A program made the position numbers and the translations under genes. A stretch of 64,000 nt of DNA. Origin: Kitasatospora kifunensis. GTDB lineage: Bacteria; Actinomycetota; Actinomycetes; Streptomycetales; Streptomycetaceae. Under the pieces are notes generated by a model. That model saw nothing but the letters and a program-made list of their open reading frames with translations, was not told where the DNA came from and did not search any database. Shown in pieces: positions 18,767 to 28,465 of the stretch. The stretch spans positions 1,922,001 through 1,986,000 of the forward strand of contig NZ_JACHJV010000001.1 in the NCBI RefSeq assembly GCF_014203855.1. The letters run 5' to 3'. Numbering within the stretch: the stretch's first letter is position 1; every line of letters begins with the position of its first letter.

Positions 18767-20455
18767 TCAGCGGTCGCCCGCGCTCCAGCCCCAGCCGCCG
18801 CCCTGGCCGTCGTCGTCCGAATCGCTCTCCCAGCCCTCGCCGACGGTGCGCAGGATCGTGTAGTGGTCGATCTGCTGGCCGGTCTCGGTGAGCGCGGTGA
18901 CCTTCATCGAGGACTTCTGCCCCAGGTGCGCCGGGGTCACCTCGACCTTGATGAAGGAGTAGCCGAGGTAGCGCACCCGGGACCACTCGACGGTCTCGGT
19001 GACCTTCTGCTGGCCCTTGGCGTTGTAGAAGGTCTTGACCTCGTCGACCCGCGTCTCGTGGCCCTCGTAGGTCTGCGGCGCGCCGAAGCTGTAGAGGCTG
19101 CGCCCTGCGGCACCGGCGGTCACGTAGACCACGCCGTCCTTCTCCGGCTCCACGGTGGCGCCGCTCGGGATCGCCTTGGAGACCTTGTTGCCGAGGATCG
19201 CGTCGGTGCGCTCGTACACGTGGTTGTGACCGTTGATCACCAGGTCGACCCGGTACTTCTCGAACAGCGGCACCCAGGCCTCGCGGACCCCGCCCTCGGA
19301 GGCGTGCGAGGTGGTGGTGGAGAAGGCGCAGTGGTGGAAGAAGACCACGACGAAGTCGATCGTCTCGTCGTTGCGGAAGTCCTGGAGCTGGCGCTCCAGC
19401 CACCGGGTCTGCCGGCCCGCGGTCAGGCCCAGGTTGGCCGGGATCTCGTAGCTGACGTCGTTGGCGTCCAGCGAGATGACACCGACGTTGCTGTACCGGA
19501 AGGCGTAGACGCCGGGGGCCTTGCGCGGGTCCGGGCCGTTGTCCGGCAGGAACCAGCGGGCGTCCTCGCCGCCGTAGCCGTTGTGCGAGTACCAGGCCTC
19601 CATGTCGTGGTTGCCGTAGGCGACCATCCACGGGATCTTGGCGGCCACGGCCTCGGTCTGCACCAGGAAGGCGTCCCAGGTCTTGGCGTTGAAGTCGGCC
19701 TTGTCGGCGTCCAGGCCCTGACCGTCCGGGTCGGCGTAGCAGATGTCGCCGGCGTGCAGGTGGAACTTGGGGTTCTGCGCCAGGATCACGTTGTCGTTGT
19801 TGACGGCGTGGGCGCTGACCCCCTGGTCGCCGAAGGCGGTGAAGGTGAACGGCTCGTAGACCTTGCCCCAGCGGTCCTCGCGCGAGGCGGCGGTGTGGAA
19901 GGTGCCGAGCGAGGAGATCGACTGCTGGCTCGCCGGGTCGAAGCCCTTGTGGCCGACCGCGTAGTAGTACGTGGTGTCGGGCTCCAGGTCCTCCAGCGCC
20001 GCGTGCACGTAGTACTGGTCCAGCGGGCTCTGGCCGGGGACCAGCGCCGGGGTGTGCAGCGAGCGGATCTCCGCCTCGATCTTCTCGCTCAGCTCCCACG
20101 GGGTCCGCCCGTAGCGCACGAACGGCTTCTTGACCGGGAGCGGGACCTGCCAGGAGATCCGGAACTGGGTGTCGGGCTCGGCGCCGAACTGCAGGTGCCG
20201 GCCGACCGGGATCACCTTCGAGCCGTCCACGGCCGAGGCGGCGTCACCGACCAGGGTCGGCGTGGCCTTCGGCGCGGCGTAGGCGCTGCCGGTACCCAGC
20301 ACGCCGGCCACGGCCAGCGCCCCGACGGTCACCGCGCTGGTGCGCAGCACCCGGCGCCGGGAGAGCTTGCCTCGCAGGTACTCGTGCTGCTCGGCCATGC
20401 TCATACGGGCGGCGAGCTGCTGCGGCACACCCATGTTCGGGATATCCATCTCCAT
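18767..20455 (-). CDS. Tat-exported purple acid phosphatase / metallophosphoesterase
   Basis: 562-residue exported phosphoesterase that would release phosphate from organic esters outside the cell. N-terminus: twin-arginine signal KLSRRRVLRTSAVTVGALAVAGVLG at about residues 30-55. A purple-acid-phosphatase fibronectin-like domain follows (TYYYAVGHKG), then the metallophosphatase domain with GDQG, HAGDICYADPDGQG, YGNHDME, VFFHHCAFS and NGHNHVYERTD, the complete five-block dimetal set. A Gly/Trp-rich acidic tail ends the protein. Start at 20455 gives MEMDIPNMGVPQQLAARMSMAEQHEYL; other in-frame ATGs follow closely. Confidence 0.92.
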   Translation of the reverse strand: MEMDIPNMGVPQQLAARMSMAEQHEYLRGKLSRRRVLRTSAVTVGALAVAGVLGTGSAYAAPKATPTLVGDAASAVDGSKVIPVGRHLQFGAEPDTQFRISWQVPLPVKKPFVRYGRTPWELSEKIEAEIRSLHTPALVPGQSPLDQYYVHAALEDLEPDTTYYYAVGHKGFDPASQQSISSLGTFHTAASREDRWGKVYEPFTFTAFGDQGVSAHAVNNDNVILAQNPKFHLHAGDICYADPDGQGLDADKADFNAKTWDAFLVQTEAVAAKIPWMVAYGNHDMEAWYSHNGYGGEDARWFLPDNGPDPRKAPGVYAFRYSNVGVISLDANDVSYEIPANLGLTAGRQTRWLERQLQDFRNDETIDFVVVFFHHCAFSTTTSHASEGGVREAWVPLFEKYRVDLVINGHNHVYERTDAILGNKVSKAIPSGATVEPEKDGVVYVTAGAAGRSLYSFGAPQTYEGHETRVDEVKTFYNAKGQQKVTETVEWSRVRYLGYSFIKVEVTPAHLGQKSSMKVTALTETGQQIDHYTILRTVGEGWESDSDDDGQGGGWGWSAGDR

Positions 20456-20549
20456 GCGGGGGACTTTGCCAGCCCTTGACGCACGCCGCCCGGATGTTTC
20501 GATGAACAGGTGACGACGAGTCGGTGGCCCGCCGACCACTGACAGGTGG

Positions 20550-22220
20550 TCACGCCGTCGCCGCTGCCGCCGCCCGCCCCGCCGTGCGGCCGCTGAACAG
20601 GCAGCCGCCGAGGAAGGTCCCCTCCAGCGAGCGGTAGCCGTGCAGCCCGCCACCGCCGAAGCCGGCCACCTCGCCGGCCGCGTAGACGCCGTCAAGCACC
20701 GAGCCGTCGGCCCGCAGCACCCGGGCGGACAGGTCGGTCTCCAGGCCGCCGAGCGACTTGCGGGTCAGGACGTGCAGCCGCACCGCGATCAGCGGGCCCG
20801 CCTTGGGGTCGAGCAGCCGGTGCGGGGCGGCGGTGCGCACCAGCTTGTCGCCGAGGTAGCGGCGGGCGCCGTGGATCGCGCTCACCTGGAGGTCCTTGCC
20901 GAACGGGTTGGTGATCTCGCGGTCGCGCGCCTCGATCTCCCGGCGCAGCGCGGCCTCCTCGATCAGCTCCTCGCCCGCCCCCGAGGAGTCGACCAGCCTG
21001 TTCATCGCACGCACCAGGTCGCCGAGCCGCTCGGCGACCACGAAGTCCGCCCCGTACTCCTTGAACGCCTCCACCGGACCGGGCGCGCCCGGCAGCGCGC
21101 GGCCGAGCACCTTGCGCAGGCTACGGCCGGTCAGGTCCGGGTTCTGCTCTGAGCCGGAGAGTGCGAACTCCTTCTCGATGATCTTCTGAGTGAGCACGAA
21201 CCAGGTGTGGTCGTACCCGGTGCCCCTGATGTGCTCCAGGGTGCCGAGCGTGTCGAAGCCGGGGAAGAGCGGCACCGGCAGCCGGTTGCCGCGGGCGTCC
21301 AGCCAGAGCGAGGAGGGCCCGGGCAGGATCCGTATGCCGTGCTTGGCCCAGATCGGGTTCCAGTTCTCGATGCCCTCGGTGTAGTGCCACATCCGGTCGC
21401 CGTTGATCAGGTGCCCGCCGGCCGCACCGGCCACCTGCTGCATCAGCCCGTCGACGTGCGCCGGCACACCGCTGAGCATCCGCGCGGGCGGCGTGCCGAG
21501 CCGGGCCGGCCAGGCCTTGCGGACCAGTTCGTGGTTGCCGCCGATGCCGCCGGAGGCGATCAGCACCGCCTGCGCGCGCAGTTCGAACGCCCCGGCCACC
21601 GCGCGTGAACTGGCCACCCCGCGTGCCACACCGCTGGGCACCAGCACCTCGCCGCGCACCGTGTCGGTGACACCGGCGGTGGCCGCCAGCTCGGTGACCC
21701 GGTGCCGGAAGAGCGTGCGCACCAGCCCCTTGGCCACCGCCGCCCGCACCCGGCGGGCGAACGGCTCGACCAGCCCGGGGCCTGTCCCCCAGGTGATGTG
21801 GAAGCGCGGCACCGAGTTGCCCGGGCCGCTGGCCAGCAGCCCGCCACGCTCGGCCCAGCCGACCACGGGGAAGAACCGCACCCCCTGCGCGTGCAGCCAG
21901 GCGCGCTTCTCGCCGGCGGCGAAGTCCAGGTAGGCCTTGGCCCACTGACGCGGCCAGTTGTCCTCGGGCCGGTCGAAGCCGGCCGTGCCGAGCCAGTCCT
22001 GCCAGGCCAGTTCGTAGGAGTCACGGATCCGCATCCGGCGCTGCTCGGGCGAGTCGACCAGGAACAGGCCGCCGAAGGACCAGTGCGCCTGCCCACCGAG
22101 CGAGGCGGCCGGCTCCTGGTCGAGCAGGATCACCGTGCGTCCCGCGTCGGCGAGTTCGGCGGTGGCGGCCAGGCCCGCCAGGCCGGCTCCGATCACGATG
22201 ACGTCGGCGTCCAGTGCCAT
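20550..22220 (-). CDS. FAD-binding dehydrogenase (fumarate reductase/succinate dehydrogenase flavoprotein family)
   Basis: 556-residue flavoprotein. N-terminal FAD motif VIVIGAGLAGLAATAELADAGRTVILLDQE; GGQAHWSFGGLFLVDSPEQRRMRIRDS; AVLIASGGIGGNHELVRKAWP; C-terminal FAD block VYAAGEVAGFGGGGLHGYRSLEGTFLGGCLFSGRTAG. This pattern belongs to the group annotated FAD-binding dehydrogenase, related to 3-ketosteroid dehydrogenases, with no agreed substrate. ATG follows GAAGGAGA. Divergent from the CocE/NonD-type gene. Confidence 0.87.
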   Translation of the reverse strand: MALDADVIVIGAGLAGLAATAELADAGRTVILLDQEPAASLGGQAHWSFGGLFLVDSPEQRRMRIRDSYELAWQDWLGTAGFDRPEDNWPRQWAKAYLDFAAGEKRAWLHAQGVRFFPVVGWAERGGLLASGPGNSVPRFHITWGTGPGLVEPFARRVRAAVAKGLVRTLFRHRVTELAATAGVTDTVRGEVLVPSGVARGVASSRAVAGAFELRAQAVLIASGGIGGNHELVRKAWPARLGTPPARMLSGVPAHVDGLMQQVAGAAGGHLINGDRMWHYTEGIENWNPIWAKHGIRILPGPSSLWLDARGNRLPVPLFPGFDTLGTLEHIRGTGYDHTWFVLTQKIIEKEFALSGSEQNPDLTGRSLRKVLGRALPGAPGPVEAFKEYGADFVVAERLGDLVRAMNRLVDSSGAGEELIEEAALRREIEARDREITNPFGKDLQVSAIHGARRYLGDKLVRTAAPHRLLDPKAGPLIAVRLHVLTRKSLGGLETDLSARVLRADGSVLDGVYAAGEVAGFGGGGLHGYRSLEGTFLGGCLFSGRTAGRAAAAATA

Positions 22221-22402
22221 GGGGGAATCTCCTTCGCGCGGCCGGTCCTCGATCCTCGTACCCGCGCTTCGCCTTCGTCAACGGCCACGGCGACAGCCAC
22301 TCTGACGGTCCCTCGACCGCCGACGGACCGCGGAATGGACCGATATGTCCGCTACTGTCGGTCTTCGGCACCGCGACCAGCCACCGCCCCCGGGAGGACC
22401 GC

Positions 22403-24433
22403 ATGCGACACCCCGACGCGTACCCGTACCGGATCACCCGCGAGGACCTGCGGATCCCGGTCGCCGACGGCCTCGAGCTGTACGCGCGAAGCTGGCGCCC
22501 GGTCACCGACGAGCCGGTGCCCGCGCTGCTGGAGTACCTGCCCTGCCGGCTGACCGACTGGACCGCCCCGCGCGACGCCGAGCGCCACCCCTGGTACGCC
22601 GGTCACGGCTACGCCAGCGTCCGGGTGGACATCCGCGGGCACGGCAACTCCGATGGCCTGCCCGGCGAGGAGTACGACGCCCGGGAGCTGGCCGACGGCC
22701 TCGCGGTGATCGAGTGGCTGGCCGCGCGGCCCTGGTGCAACGGCCGGGTCGGCATGTTCGGGATCGGCTGGGGCGGCACCAGCGCACTGCAACTGGCCGC
22801 GCTGGCCCCCGAACCGCTGCGCGCCGTGGTCGCCGTCTGCGCCACCGACGACCGCTACGACAACGACGCGCGCTACCTCGGCGGTTCGGTGCTCGGCGAG
22901 GACCTGCACGCCTGGTCGGCCGCACTGCTCGCGCTCGCCGCCCGCCCGCCGGACCCCAAGTACGTCGGCGACGCCTGGCGGCGGCGCTGGCTGGCCCGGC
23001 TGGCCTCGCTGGAGCCGTACAGCCACCCGTGGCTGGCCCACCAGAGTCGCGACCCCTACTGGCGCCGTGGCAGCGTCGGCGAGGACTACGGCGCGATCAA
23101 GGCCGCCGTGCTGGCGGTGGGCGGGTGGGCCGACCCGCACCGGGACACCGTGCTGCGCCTGGTCGAGCACCTGACGGCGCCGGTGCGCGGGCTGATCGGC
23201 CCCTGGTCGCACCAGTACCCCGACCGCGGCCTGCCGCCGGGCCCGGCGATCGGCTTCCTCCAGGAGACGCTGCGCTGGTGGGACCAGTGGCTCAGGGACC
23301 AGGACACCGGGATCATGGCCGAGCCCAAGCTGCGCAGCTGGATGAACGAGTCGGTGCCACCCGCCACTTGCTACACCGAGCGGCCCGGGCGCTGGATCGG
23401 CGAGGACCAGTGGCCCTCCGACGACGTGCGGGAGATCCACTACGGCCTGGCCGACACACTGCGCACCGCGGGCACCCCCGAGGGCGAGCGCTTCGTGCCG
23501 GTCCGCTCACCGCAGCACACCGGGATCGACGCCGGGCGCTACCGTCCCTTCGGCAACGCCGCCGACCTGCCGCCCGACCAGCGCGCCGAGGACGGCCGCT
23601 CGGTCTGCTTCGACACCGCGCCGCTGGCCGAACGGCTGGAGATCCTGGGCCGCCCGTCGGTGCGACTGCGGCTGCGCTGCCCGGGGACCCGCGGGCAGGT
23701 GGCGGCCCGGCTCTGCGACGTGGCCCCGGACGGCGCCGCCACCCTGGTCACCCACGGGGTGCTCAACCTCACCGCCCGGCACGGGCGCGAGCGGGTGGTG
23801 CCCTGGGAGCCGGGCTCGGTCGAGGAGGTGGTGGTCGAACTGTCCGGCATCGCGCACGCCTTCCCGCCCGGACACCGGATCCGCCTCGCGCTCTCCTCCG
23901 CGTACTGGCCGCGGGTCTGGCCGCAGCCCGAGGCGGCCGGCTTCGAGGTCGACCCGGGGCCGAGCACCCTGATGCTGCCGGTGCGCCACCTGGCCGCCGA
24001 CGTGGGCCGGGCACCGATCACCTTCGCCGAGCCGGAGCAGGCCACCGCGCTCCAGGTGCACCGCACCAGCGAGCCGGAGCCGCGGCCCGAGCGGCTGGTG
24101 GTGCTGGACGTGGCGGCCGGTGAGTGGCGCCTGGAGGTCGATCCGAACTACGGCGGCTCGCGCAGCTACCCCGACGGCCTGGTCTGCACCGAGCAGGCGC
24201 TGCAGACCTACCGGATCCGCGAGGACGACCCGCTCAGCGCGGCCACCCGGGCCGCCTGGACGATCCGCCTGGAGCGGCCCGACGACGGCTGGGACGTCAC
24301 CGTGCAGACCCGCTCGGAGATCGGCTGCGACGCCGAGGCGTTCACGGCGCGCAGCCACCTGACCGCCTGGGAGGGCGGTTCGGTGATCTTCGAGCGGGAC
24401 TGGGAGCACCGGATCCCGCGCACGGCGGGATGA
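22403..24433 (+). CDS. CocE/NonD-family hydrolase lacking the nucleophile serine
   Basis: 676-residue protein with the full layout of the CocE/NonD X-Pro-dipeptidyl-peptidase family. Residues about 1-330 are an alpha/beta hydrolase domain with cap (VDIRGHGNSDG, VCATDDRYDND, VGGWADPHRDT, GPWSHQYPDRG). The rest is a jelly-roll domain (ERLEILGRPSVRLRL, FPPGHRIRLALSSAYWPRVWP). The nucleophile elbow, which in relatives reads GISWGG, is here GIGWGG: residue 122 is Gly (codon GGC, 22766-22768). The Asp and His of the triad remain. Either the enzyme is inactive or uses another nucleophile. GGGAGG precedes the ATG. Divergent from the FAD dehydrogenase. Confidence 0.87.
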   Translation: MRHPDAYPYRITREDLRIPVADGLELYARSWRPVTDEPVPALLEYLPCRLTDWTAPRDAERHPWYAGHGYASVRVDIRGHGNSDGLPGEEYDARELADGLAVIEWLAARPWCNGRVGMFGIGWGGTSALQLAALAPEPLRAVVAVCATDDRYDNDARYLGGSVLGEDLHAWSAALLALAARPPDPKYVGDAWRRRWLARLASLEPYSHPWLAHQSRDPYWRRGSVGEDYGAIKAAVLAVGGWADPHRDTVLRLVEHLTAPVRGLIGPWSHQYPDRGLPPGPAIGFLQETLRWWDQWLRDQDTGIMAEPKLRSWMNESVPPATCYTERPGRWIGEDQWPSDDVREIHYGLADTLRTAGTPEGERFVPVRSPQHTGIDAGRYRPFGNAADLPPDQRAEDGRSVCFDTAPLAERLEILGRPSVRLRLRCPGTRGQVAARLCDVAPDGAATLVTHGVLNLTARHGRERVVPWEPGSVEEVVVELSGIAHAFPPGHRIRLALSSAYWPRVWPQPEAAGFEVDPGPSTLMLPVRHLAADVGRAPITFAEPEQATALQVHRTSEPEPRPERLVVLDVAAGEWRLEVDPNYGGSRSYPDGLVCTEQALQTYRIREDDPLSAATRAAWTIRLERPDDGWDVTVQTRSEIGCDAEAFTARSHLTAWEGGSVIFERDWEHRIPRTAG

Positions 24434-24450
24434 GCGGGATGAGCGGGATG
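24425..24450 (+). repeat. 9-bp tandem repeat at a convergent gene junction
   Basis: Three near-perfect copies of GCGGGATGA. The first copy contains the TGA stop of the CocE-like gene, and the array ends at the stop of the convergent lipoprotein gene. Confidence 0.8.
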
Positions 24451-24451
24451 C

Positions 24452-25444
24452 CTACGGCACCGGGTAGGAGCCGGAGGGCACCGTGGAGGTGCTGGCGTTG
24501 CCGCCGACCACCGGCTGCAGGGTGATCTTGACCGTCGAGTACGTGGTGCTGGTGGTGGTGAAGTCGGTGCTGTCGTCGAACTTGGTGTAGGCGCAGCTCT
24601 CGGTGAACTTCTTGCTGCTGCTGTCCCAGTCGAAGCCGCCGGCGAAGTACATGTCGTACGTGCCGTCCTCGATACCGGTCAGCTTCGCGCTCTGGCCCTT
24701 GACCACGTAGAAGGAGTAGGCGGACTGGCCGCCCTTGACCAGGGTCAGCACGGCGTCCACCGTGCCGCCGCTGTTGTCCACGGTCAGCTCGCCGCTGCCG
24801 TCGTTCGCCCCCTGACGCACCAACGAACCGTTGTCCAGGGCGCGTTGCTGCTGCTGCGGGGTCTGCGGCACGTTGAAGGTGGTGGTGTAGCCGCCCGTCG
24901 CCAGCGACTGCAGCGCGGTGGGCACGTCCTTGAGGCCCTGCGCCGCGCCGGTCTCGGCCAGCGCGGAGGAGGTGGCGCAGACCTTGCTGTTGCTGATGTC
25001 GGTCTGCACCGCACCGAGGTTGGTGGCCAGCGTGTCGAGCGCCACCGAGAGCTGGCGGTTGGCGTCCGAGACGCTGGAGGGCGGGTTGGCGCTCTGTAGG
25101 GACTGCGAGCCGCTGGTGGCGGCCTGCTGGGCGGTGGCCAGGTCGGTGTTCAGGTCGTCCACGCTGCCGGCCGAGGTCAGCTTGGCGAGCGCGTCGTTGA
25201 CCGGGCCGATCGCGGCGTTCAGCGTGATCCCGTACGGGACGGTGTAGGGGGTGGGACTGCTCGCCGTCATGGTGCCGATCGAGTCCGTCCCACCGGTGCC
25301 GCCGTTCGTGCCACCGTTCGAGCTGTGCGTCGAACTGCAGGCACTGACCAGCAGCAACGCGCCGGCGAGGACCGCCGCGTGGCGCAGCGGCCGACGGACC
25401 CCGGTCCGCTCGGCCGTGCTGGTGGTGCGAGGTGAACCGTGCAA
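24452..25444 (-). CDS. Secreted lipoprotein of unknown function
   Basis: 330-residue probable lipoprotein. Positive N-terminus, hydrophobic HAAVLAGALLLVSAC ending in a lipobox (LVSAC), then a Ser/Gly/Thr-rich spacer. Residues about 75-175 look helical and coiled (NDALAKLTSAGSVDDLNTDLATAQQAATSGSQSLQSA). The C-terminal half is beta-rich (VLTLVKGGQSAYSFYVVKGQSAKLTGIEDGTYDMYFAGGFDWDSSSKKF), resembling a small surface beta-sandwich. Start: TTG at 25444 is preferred because GGGGGG lies 7 bases upstream; a TTG 15 bases further out is in frame. Convergent with the CocE-like gene. Function not recognised. Confidence 0.78.
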   Translation of the reverse strand: MHGSPRTTSTAERTGVRRPLRHAAVLAGALLLVSACSSTHSSNGGTNGGTGGTDSIGTMTASSPTPYTVPYGITLNAAIGPVNDALAKLTSAGSVDDLNTDLATAQQAATSGSQSLQSANPPSSVSDANRQLSVALDTLATNLGAVQTDISNSKVCATSSALAETGAAQGLKDVPTALQSLATGGYTTTFNVPQTPQQQQRALDNGSLVRQGANDGSGELTVDNSGGTVDAVLTLVKGGQSAYSFYVVKGQSAKLTGIEDGTYDMYFAGGFDWDSSSKKFTESCAYTKFDDSTDFTTTSTTYSTVKITLQPVVGGNASTSTVPSGSYPVP

Positions 25445-25607
25445 GGTGAAGCCCCCCAAATGGCCCTGGCGTGCGGGTGCGCGGATCAGCGTCTCAAAAC
25501 CGGACTGAGCCGGTCAATGTCGCTGGTGGCAGAGGTGCGCGCGGCTGCGCGAAGGCGCCTGACGGGCCCGGCTGAGGGTGTCGCGGATCGTCCCATAGGA
25601 TCGCCAG

Positions 25608-26750
25608 ATGCTCGCGCTGACCGGACTCCCCCTGCAGATCATCGCCTCGCTGCTGGCCGTGGCAGCCTTCGCCGCCACCATGTGGCTCTGGCCCAAGCTC
25701 GGCGGCAAGGGCGTCAAGGCCGTGCTCGGGCGTTTCGCCGCCTTCCTCGGCACCCAGCTGATGGTGCTGGTGGCGATGGCGCTGGTGGCCAACTCCTACT
25801 TCGGCTTCTACACCACCTGGACCGACCTGCTCGGCACCGCCGGCGGTCCCGGCACGGTGGTGGACCACAAGCCGAGCAACGGACTCTCGGTGACCGGCGA
25901 GCAGAAGTTCTACTCCTCGCAGGGCTCGGCCGAGGACCGCTCCGGGGTGATCCAGAACGTCGTGCTGACCGGCGCCCGCTCGGGGCTGACCAACCAGGCC
26001 TACGTCTACCTGCCGCCGCAGTACTTCCAGTCGGCCTACGCCGACAAGCAGTTCCCGATGGCGCTGGTGCTCTCCGGCTACCCCGGTTCGGCCGAGAAGC
26101 TGATCTCGCTGATGCAGTACCCGGCCAGCACGCTGAAGGCGATCAACGCCAAGGAGATGCCGCCGACCGTGCTGGTGATGATGCGCCCCTCCCCGATCGC
26201 CAACCGGGACACCGAATGCATGGACGTCCCGAACGGCCCGCAGGTGGAGACCTTCTTCACCGAGGACCTGCCCAAGGCGCTGGCCACCGGCTACCGGATC
26301 GCCCCGCAGGCCAGCGCGCACGCCGCGATGGGCGACTCCACCGGCGGCTACTGCGCGCTGAAGTTCGCGCTGCGCAAGCCGGACGCCTACGGCGCGGCGA
26401 TCTCGCTCTCCTCCGACTACAGCGTCAGCAACGACCCGACCACCGGTGACCTGTTCGGCGGCAGCGCGCAGCTCAAGCAGGAGAACGACCTGCTCTGGCG
26501 GCTGAAGAACGCCCCGGCGGTGCCGGTCGCGCTGCTGCTGGCCACCAGCCCGAACGAGGACAACTACCAGGCCACCCAGCAGATGGTGGCCGCCTTCAAG
26601 GCGCCGACCAAGCTCTCCACCATCACGCTGGACAGCGGCGGCCACAACTTCCACACCTGGGGCCGCGAGATCCCGCCGGCGCTGACCTGGCTCGGCAAGC
26701 AGTGGTCGCAGCTGCCGACCGCCGCCACCGGTAGCCAGGCCATCGCCTGA
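25608..26750 (+). CDS. Membrane-anchored alpha/beta-hydrolase esterase (antigen-85-like family)
   Basis: 380-residue protein. Two transmembrane segments (about 5-28 and 40-65: LLAVAAFAATMWLWP, LMVLVAMALVANSYFGFY) are followed by an extracytoplasmic esterase domain. The nucleophile motif is MGDSTGGY with Ser244; the base is in DSGGHNFHTW; LVLSGYPGS and VYLPPQYF are typical of the esterase/antigen-85 group. Likely acts on acyl esters at the cell surface; substrate unknown. Ends tail-to-tail with the peptidase at 26758, only 7 bases apart. Confidence 0.85.
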   Translation: MLALTGLPLQIIASLLAVAAFAATMWLWPKLGGKGVKAVLGRFAAFLGTQLMVLVAMALVANSYFGFYTTWTDLLGTAGGPGTVVDHKPSNGLSVTGEQKFYSSQGSAEDRSGVIQNVVLTGARSGLTNQAYVYLPPQYFQSAYADKQFPMALVLSGYPGSAEKLISLMQYPASTLKAINAKEMPPTVLVMMRPSPIANRDTECMDVPNGPQVETFFTEDLPKALATGYRIAPQASAHAAMGDSTGGYCALKFALRKPDAYGAAISLSSDYSVSNDPTTGDLFGGSAQLKQENDLLWRLKNAPAVPVALLLATSPNEDNYQATQQMVAAFKAPTKLSTITLDSGGHNFHTWGREIPPALTWLGKQWSQLPTAATGSQAIA

Positions 26751-26757
26751 CGAATCG

Positions 26758-28413
26758 TCAACTACCGCTGCTCGCCGCCGTGGTCGGGCAGTGGGTACCT
26801 GCCGCCGGCATGGTGCCGTCGATCAGGAAGGCGTCCACCGCCGTCTTGATGCAGCTGCTCTTGTCGTAGCCGGTGTGCCCGTCGCCGTCGCGGGTGAGCA
26901 GTGTGGCGTTGGCCAGGCTGCCGGCCAGGTGCTGGGCCCAGGCGTAAGGGGTGGCGTCGTCGCCGGTGGAGCCGACCACCAGGATCGGGGCGCTGCCGGT
27001 GGCCTTGAGCACCTGCGGCGGCGTGGACCCGTGCACCGGCCAGTCGGCGCAGTCCATCGCCGCCCGAACGTCGTCGAGCGTCATGTGGTTGGTCAGGTAC
27101 GGCGCCTTGGCGTGCAACTGCTGAAGGGCCTGCTGGAGCTGGTCGTCGGTGGGCGGCGTGGAGCCGTCGTCCGCGCAGTTGATCGCCTGGTTGGCGTCGG
27201 CCTGATTGCTGAAGTGCCCCTGCTGGTCGCGGCCGTTGTAGTCGTCGGCGAACGCCAGCAGCAGATCCGGCTGGTGCTTCTGCATGGCCTGGGTCAGCCC
27301 GATCCGCAGGTACTCCCAGGATTTGGCGTCGCCGTAGAGCATGTCCATGGCCCCGGTCCAGCCCAGCGCCTGGGTGAGCTTGCGGCCGCTGGTGGGGGAG
27401 GTCAGCGGGTGCGCCTGAAGGCCGTCCAGGAAGTCCGCGGCCTTCTTGGCGGCGGCGCCGGCGTCGCTGCCGAGCGGGCACTGTGACTGGTTCACGCAGT
27501 CGGCGGCGAAGCGCTCGTAGACGCCCTCGAAGCCGACCATCTGGGCGACGTCACCGTCCAGGGGGCTGACGCTCGGGTCCATCGCGCCGTCCAGCACCAG
27601 GCGCCCGGTGCGGTCGGGGAACTGGTTGGCGTAGAAGGTACCGAGGTAGGTGCCGTAGGAGAAGCCCAGGTAGTTGAGCTTCTGGTCGCCCACCGCCCCG
27701 CGCAGCACGTCCAGGTCGCGGGCCGCGTTGACCGTCCCGACGAACGGCAGCAGCTTGCCGGACTTGGCCTCGCAGGCGGCCCCGAAGTCCTTGACGCTGG
27801 TCGGCCCGGCGTGGTCCTGGGCGTCGAGCTGATCGCGCGCGGAGTCGTCCAGGCAGTGCACGGCGGTGGACTTGCCGACGCCGCGCGGGTCGAAGCCGAT
27901 CAGGTCGTAGCGGTTGTTCAGGTTGCCGAAGGAGCTGGTGGCCGCGTTGGTCAGCAGGTCGAGCCCGGAGCCACCGGGCCCGCCCGGGTTGAGGAAGAGC
28001 GAGCCGAGCCGCTGGTCCTGGTGCACCGCCTGCTTGCGCATCAGCGCCAGGTCGACGGTGTCGCCGCCCGGGTTGCCGTAGTCCAGCGGGACGTGCGCGG
28101 TGCCGCACTGGAAGTCCGACATGTCGACGTCCTTCTTCGCCGGGTCGGCCGGACAGCTGCTCCAGGCGATCTGCTGCCCGTAGAACGGCTTGAGCGCCGG
28201 GTCGGCGTCACCGCTCGGCGTGACCGTGGGTGTGGGGCTGGGCGACGGCGACGGCGACGACGAGGTGGCGGGGGCCGACGGGGCCGGGAGCGCCGACGAC
28301 GGCGTCCCCTTCGCGGCCGGGGCGCCCCCGGACCCACCGCAGCCGGCTATCACGGTGATCCCCAGCACGGCAGGCAGGATGCGGCGCGACAGGTGCGCCA
28401 GAGTGGTGTTCAC
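26758..28413 (-). CDS. TAP-like lipoprotein peptidase (tripeptidyl aminopeptidase, Slp family)
   Basis: 551-residue exported serine hydrolase that probably removes peptides from protein N-termini. Lipobox ITVIAGC at about residue 25, then a Ser/Pro-rich linker, then an alpha/beta hydrolase domain with FLNPGGPGGSG oxyanion region, GFDPRGVGKS, nucleophile GFSYGT (Ser252), and C-terminal TAP-like region GSTGDDATPYAWAQHLA and GDGHTGY carrying the catalytic Asp and His. Closely resembles Streptomyces mycelium-associated proteinases SlpD/SlpE. GTG start. Confidence 0.88.
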   Translation of the reverse strand: MNTTLAHLSRRILPAVLGITVIAGCGGSGGAPAAKGTPSSALPAPSAPATSSSPSPSPSPTPTVTPSGDADPALKPFYGQQIAWSSCPADPAKKDVDMSDFQCGTAHVPLDYGNPGGDTVDLALMRKQAVHQDQRLGSLFLNPGGPGGSGLDLLTNAATSSFGNLNNRYDLIGFDPRGVGKSTAVHCLDDSARDQLDAQDHAGPTSVKDFGAACEAKSGKLLPFVGTVNAARDLDVLRGAVGDQKLNYLGFSYGTYLGTFYANQFPDRTGRLVLDGAMDPSVSPLDGDVAQMVGFEGVYERFAADCVNQSQCPLGSDAGAAAKKAADFLDGLQAHPLTSPTSGRKLTQALGWTGAMDMLYGDAKSWEYLRIGLTQAMQKHQPDLLLAFADDYNGRDQQGHFSNQADANQAINCADDGSTPPTDDQLQQALQQLHAKAPYLTNHMTLDDVRAAMDCADWPVHGSTPPQVLKATGSAPILVVGSTGDDATPYAWAQHLAGSLANATLLTRDGDGHTGYDKSSCIKTAVDAFLIDGTMPAAGTHCPTTAASSGS

Positions 28414-28465
28414 CGCAGAGGAATATCATCTTCTCTTCACTCACCGCATCCGCCATACCCGCAGC

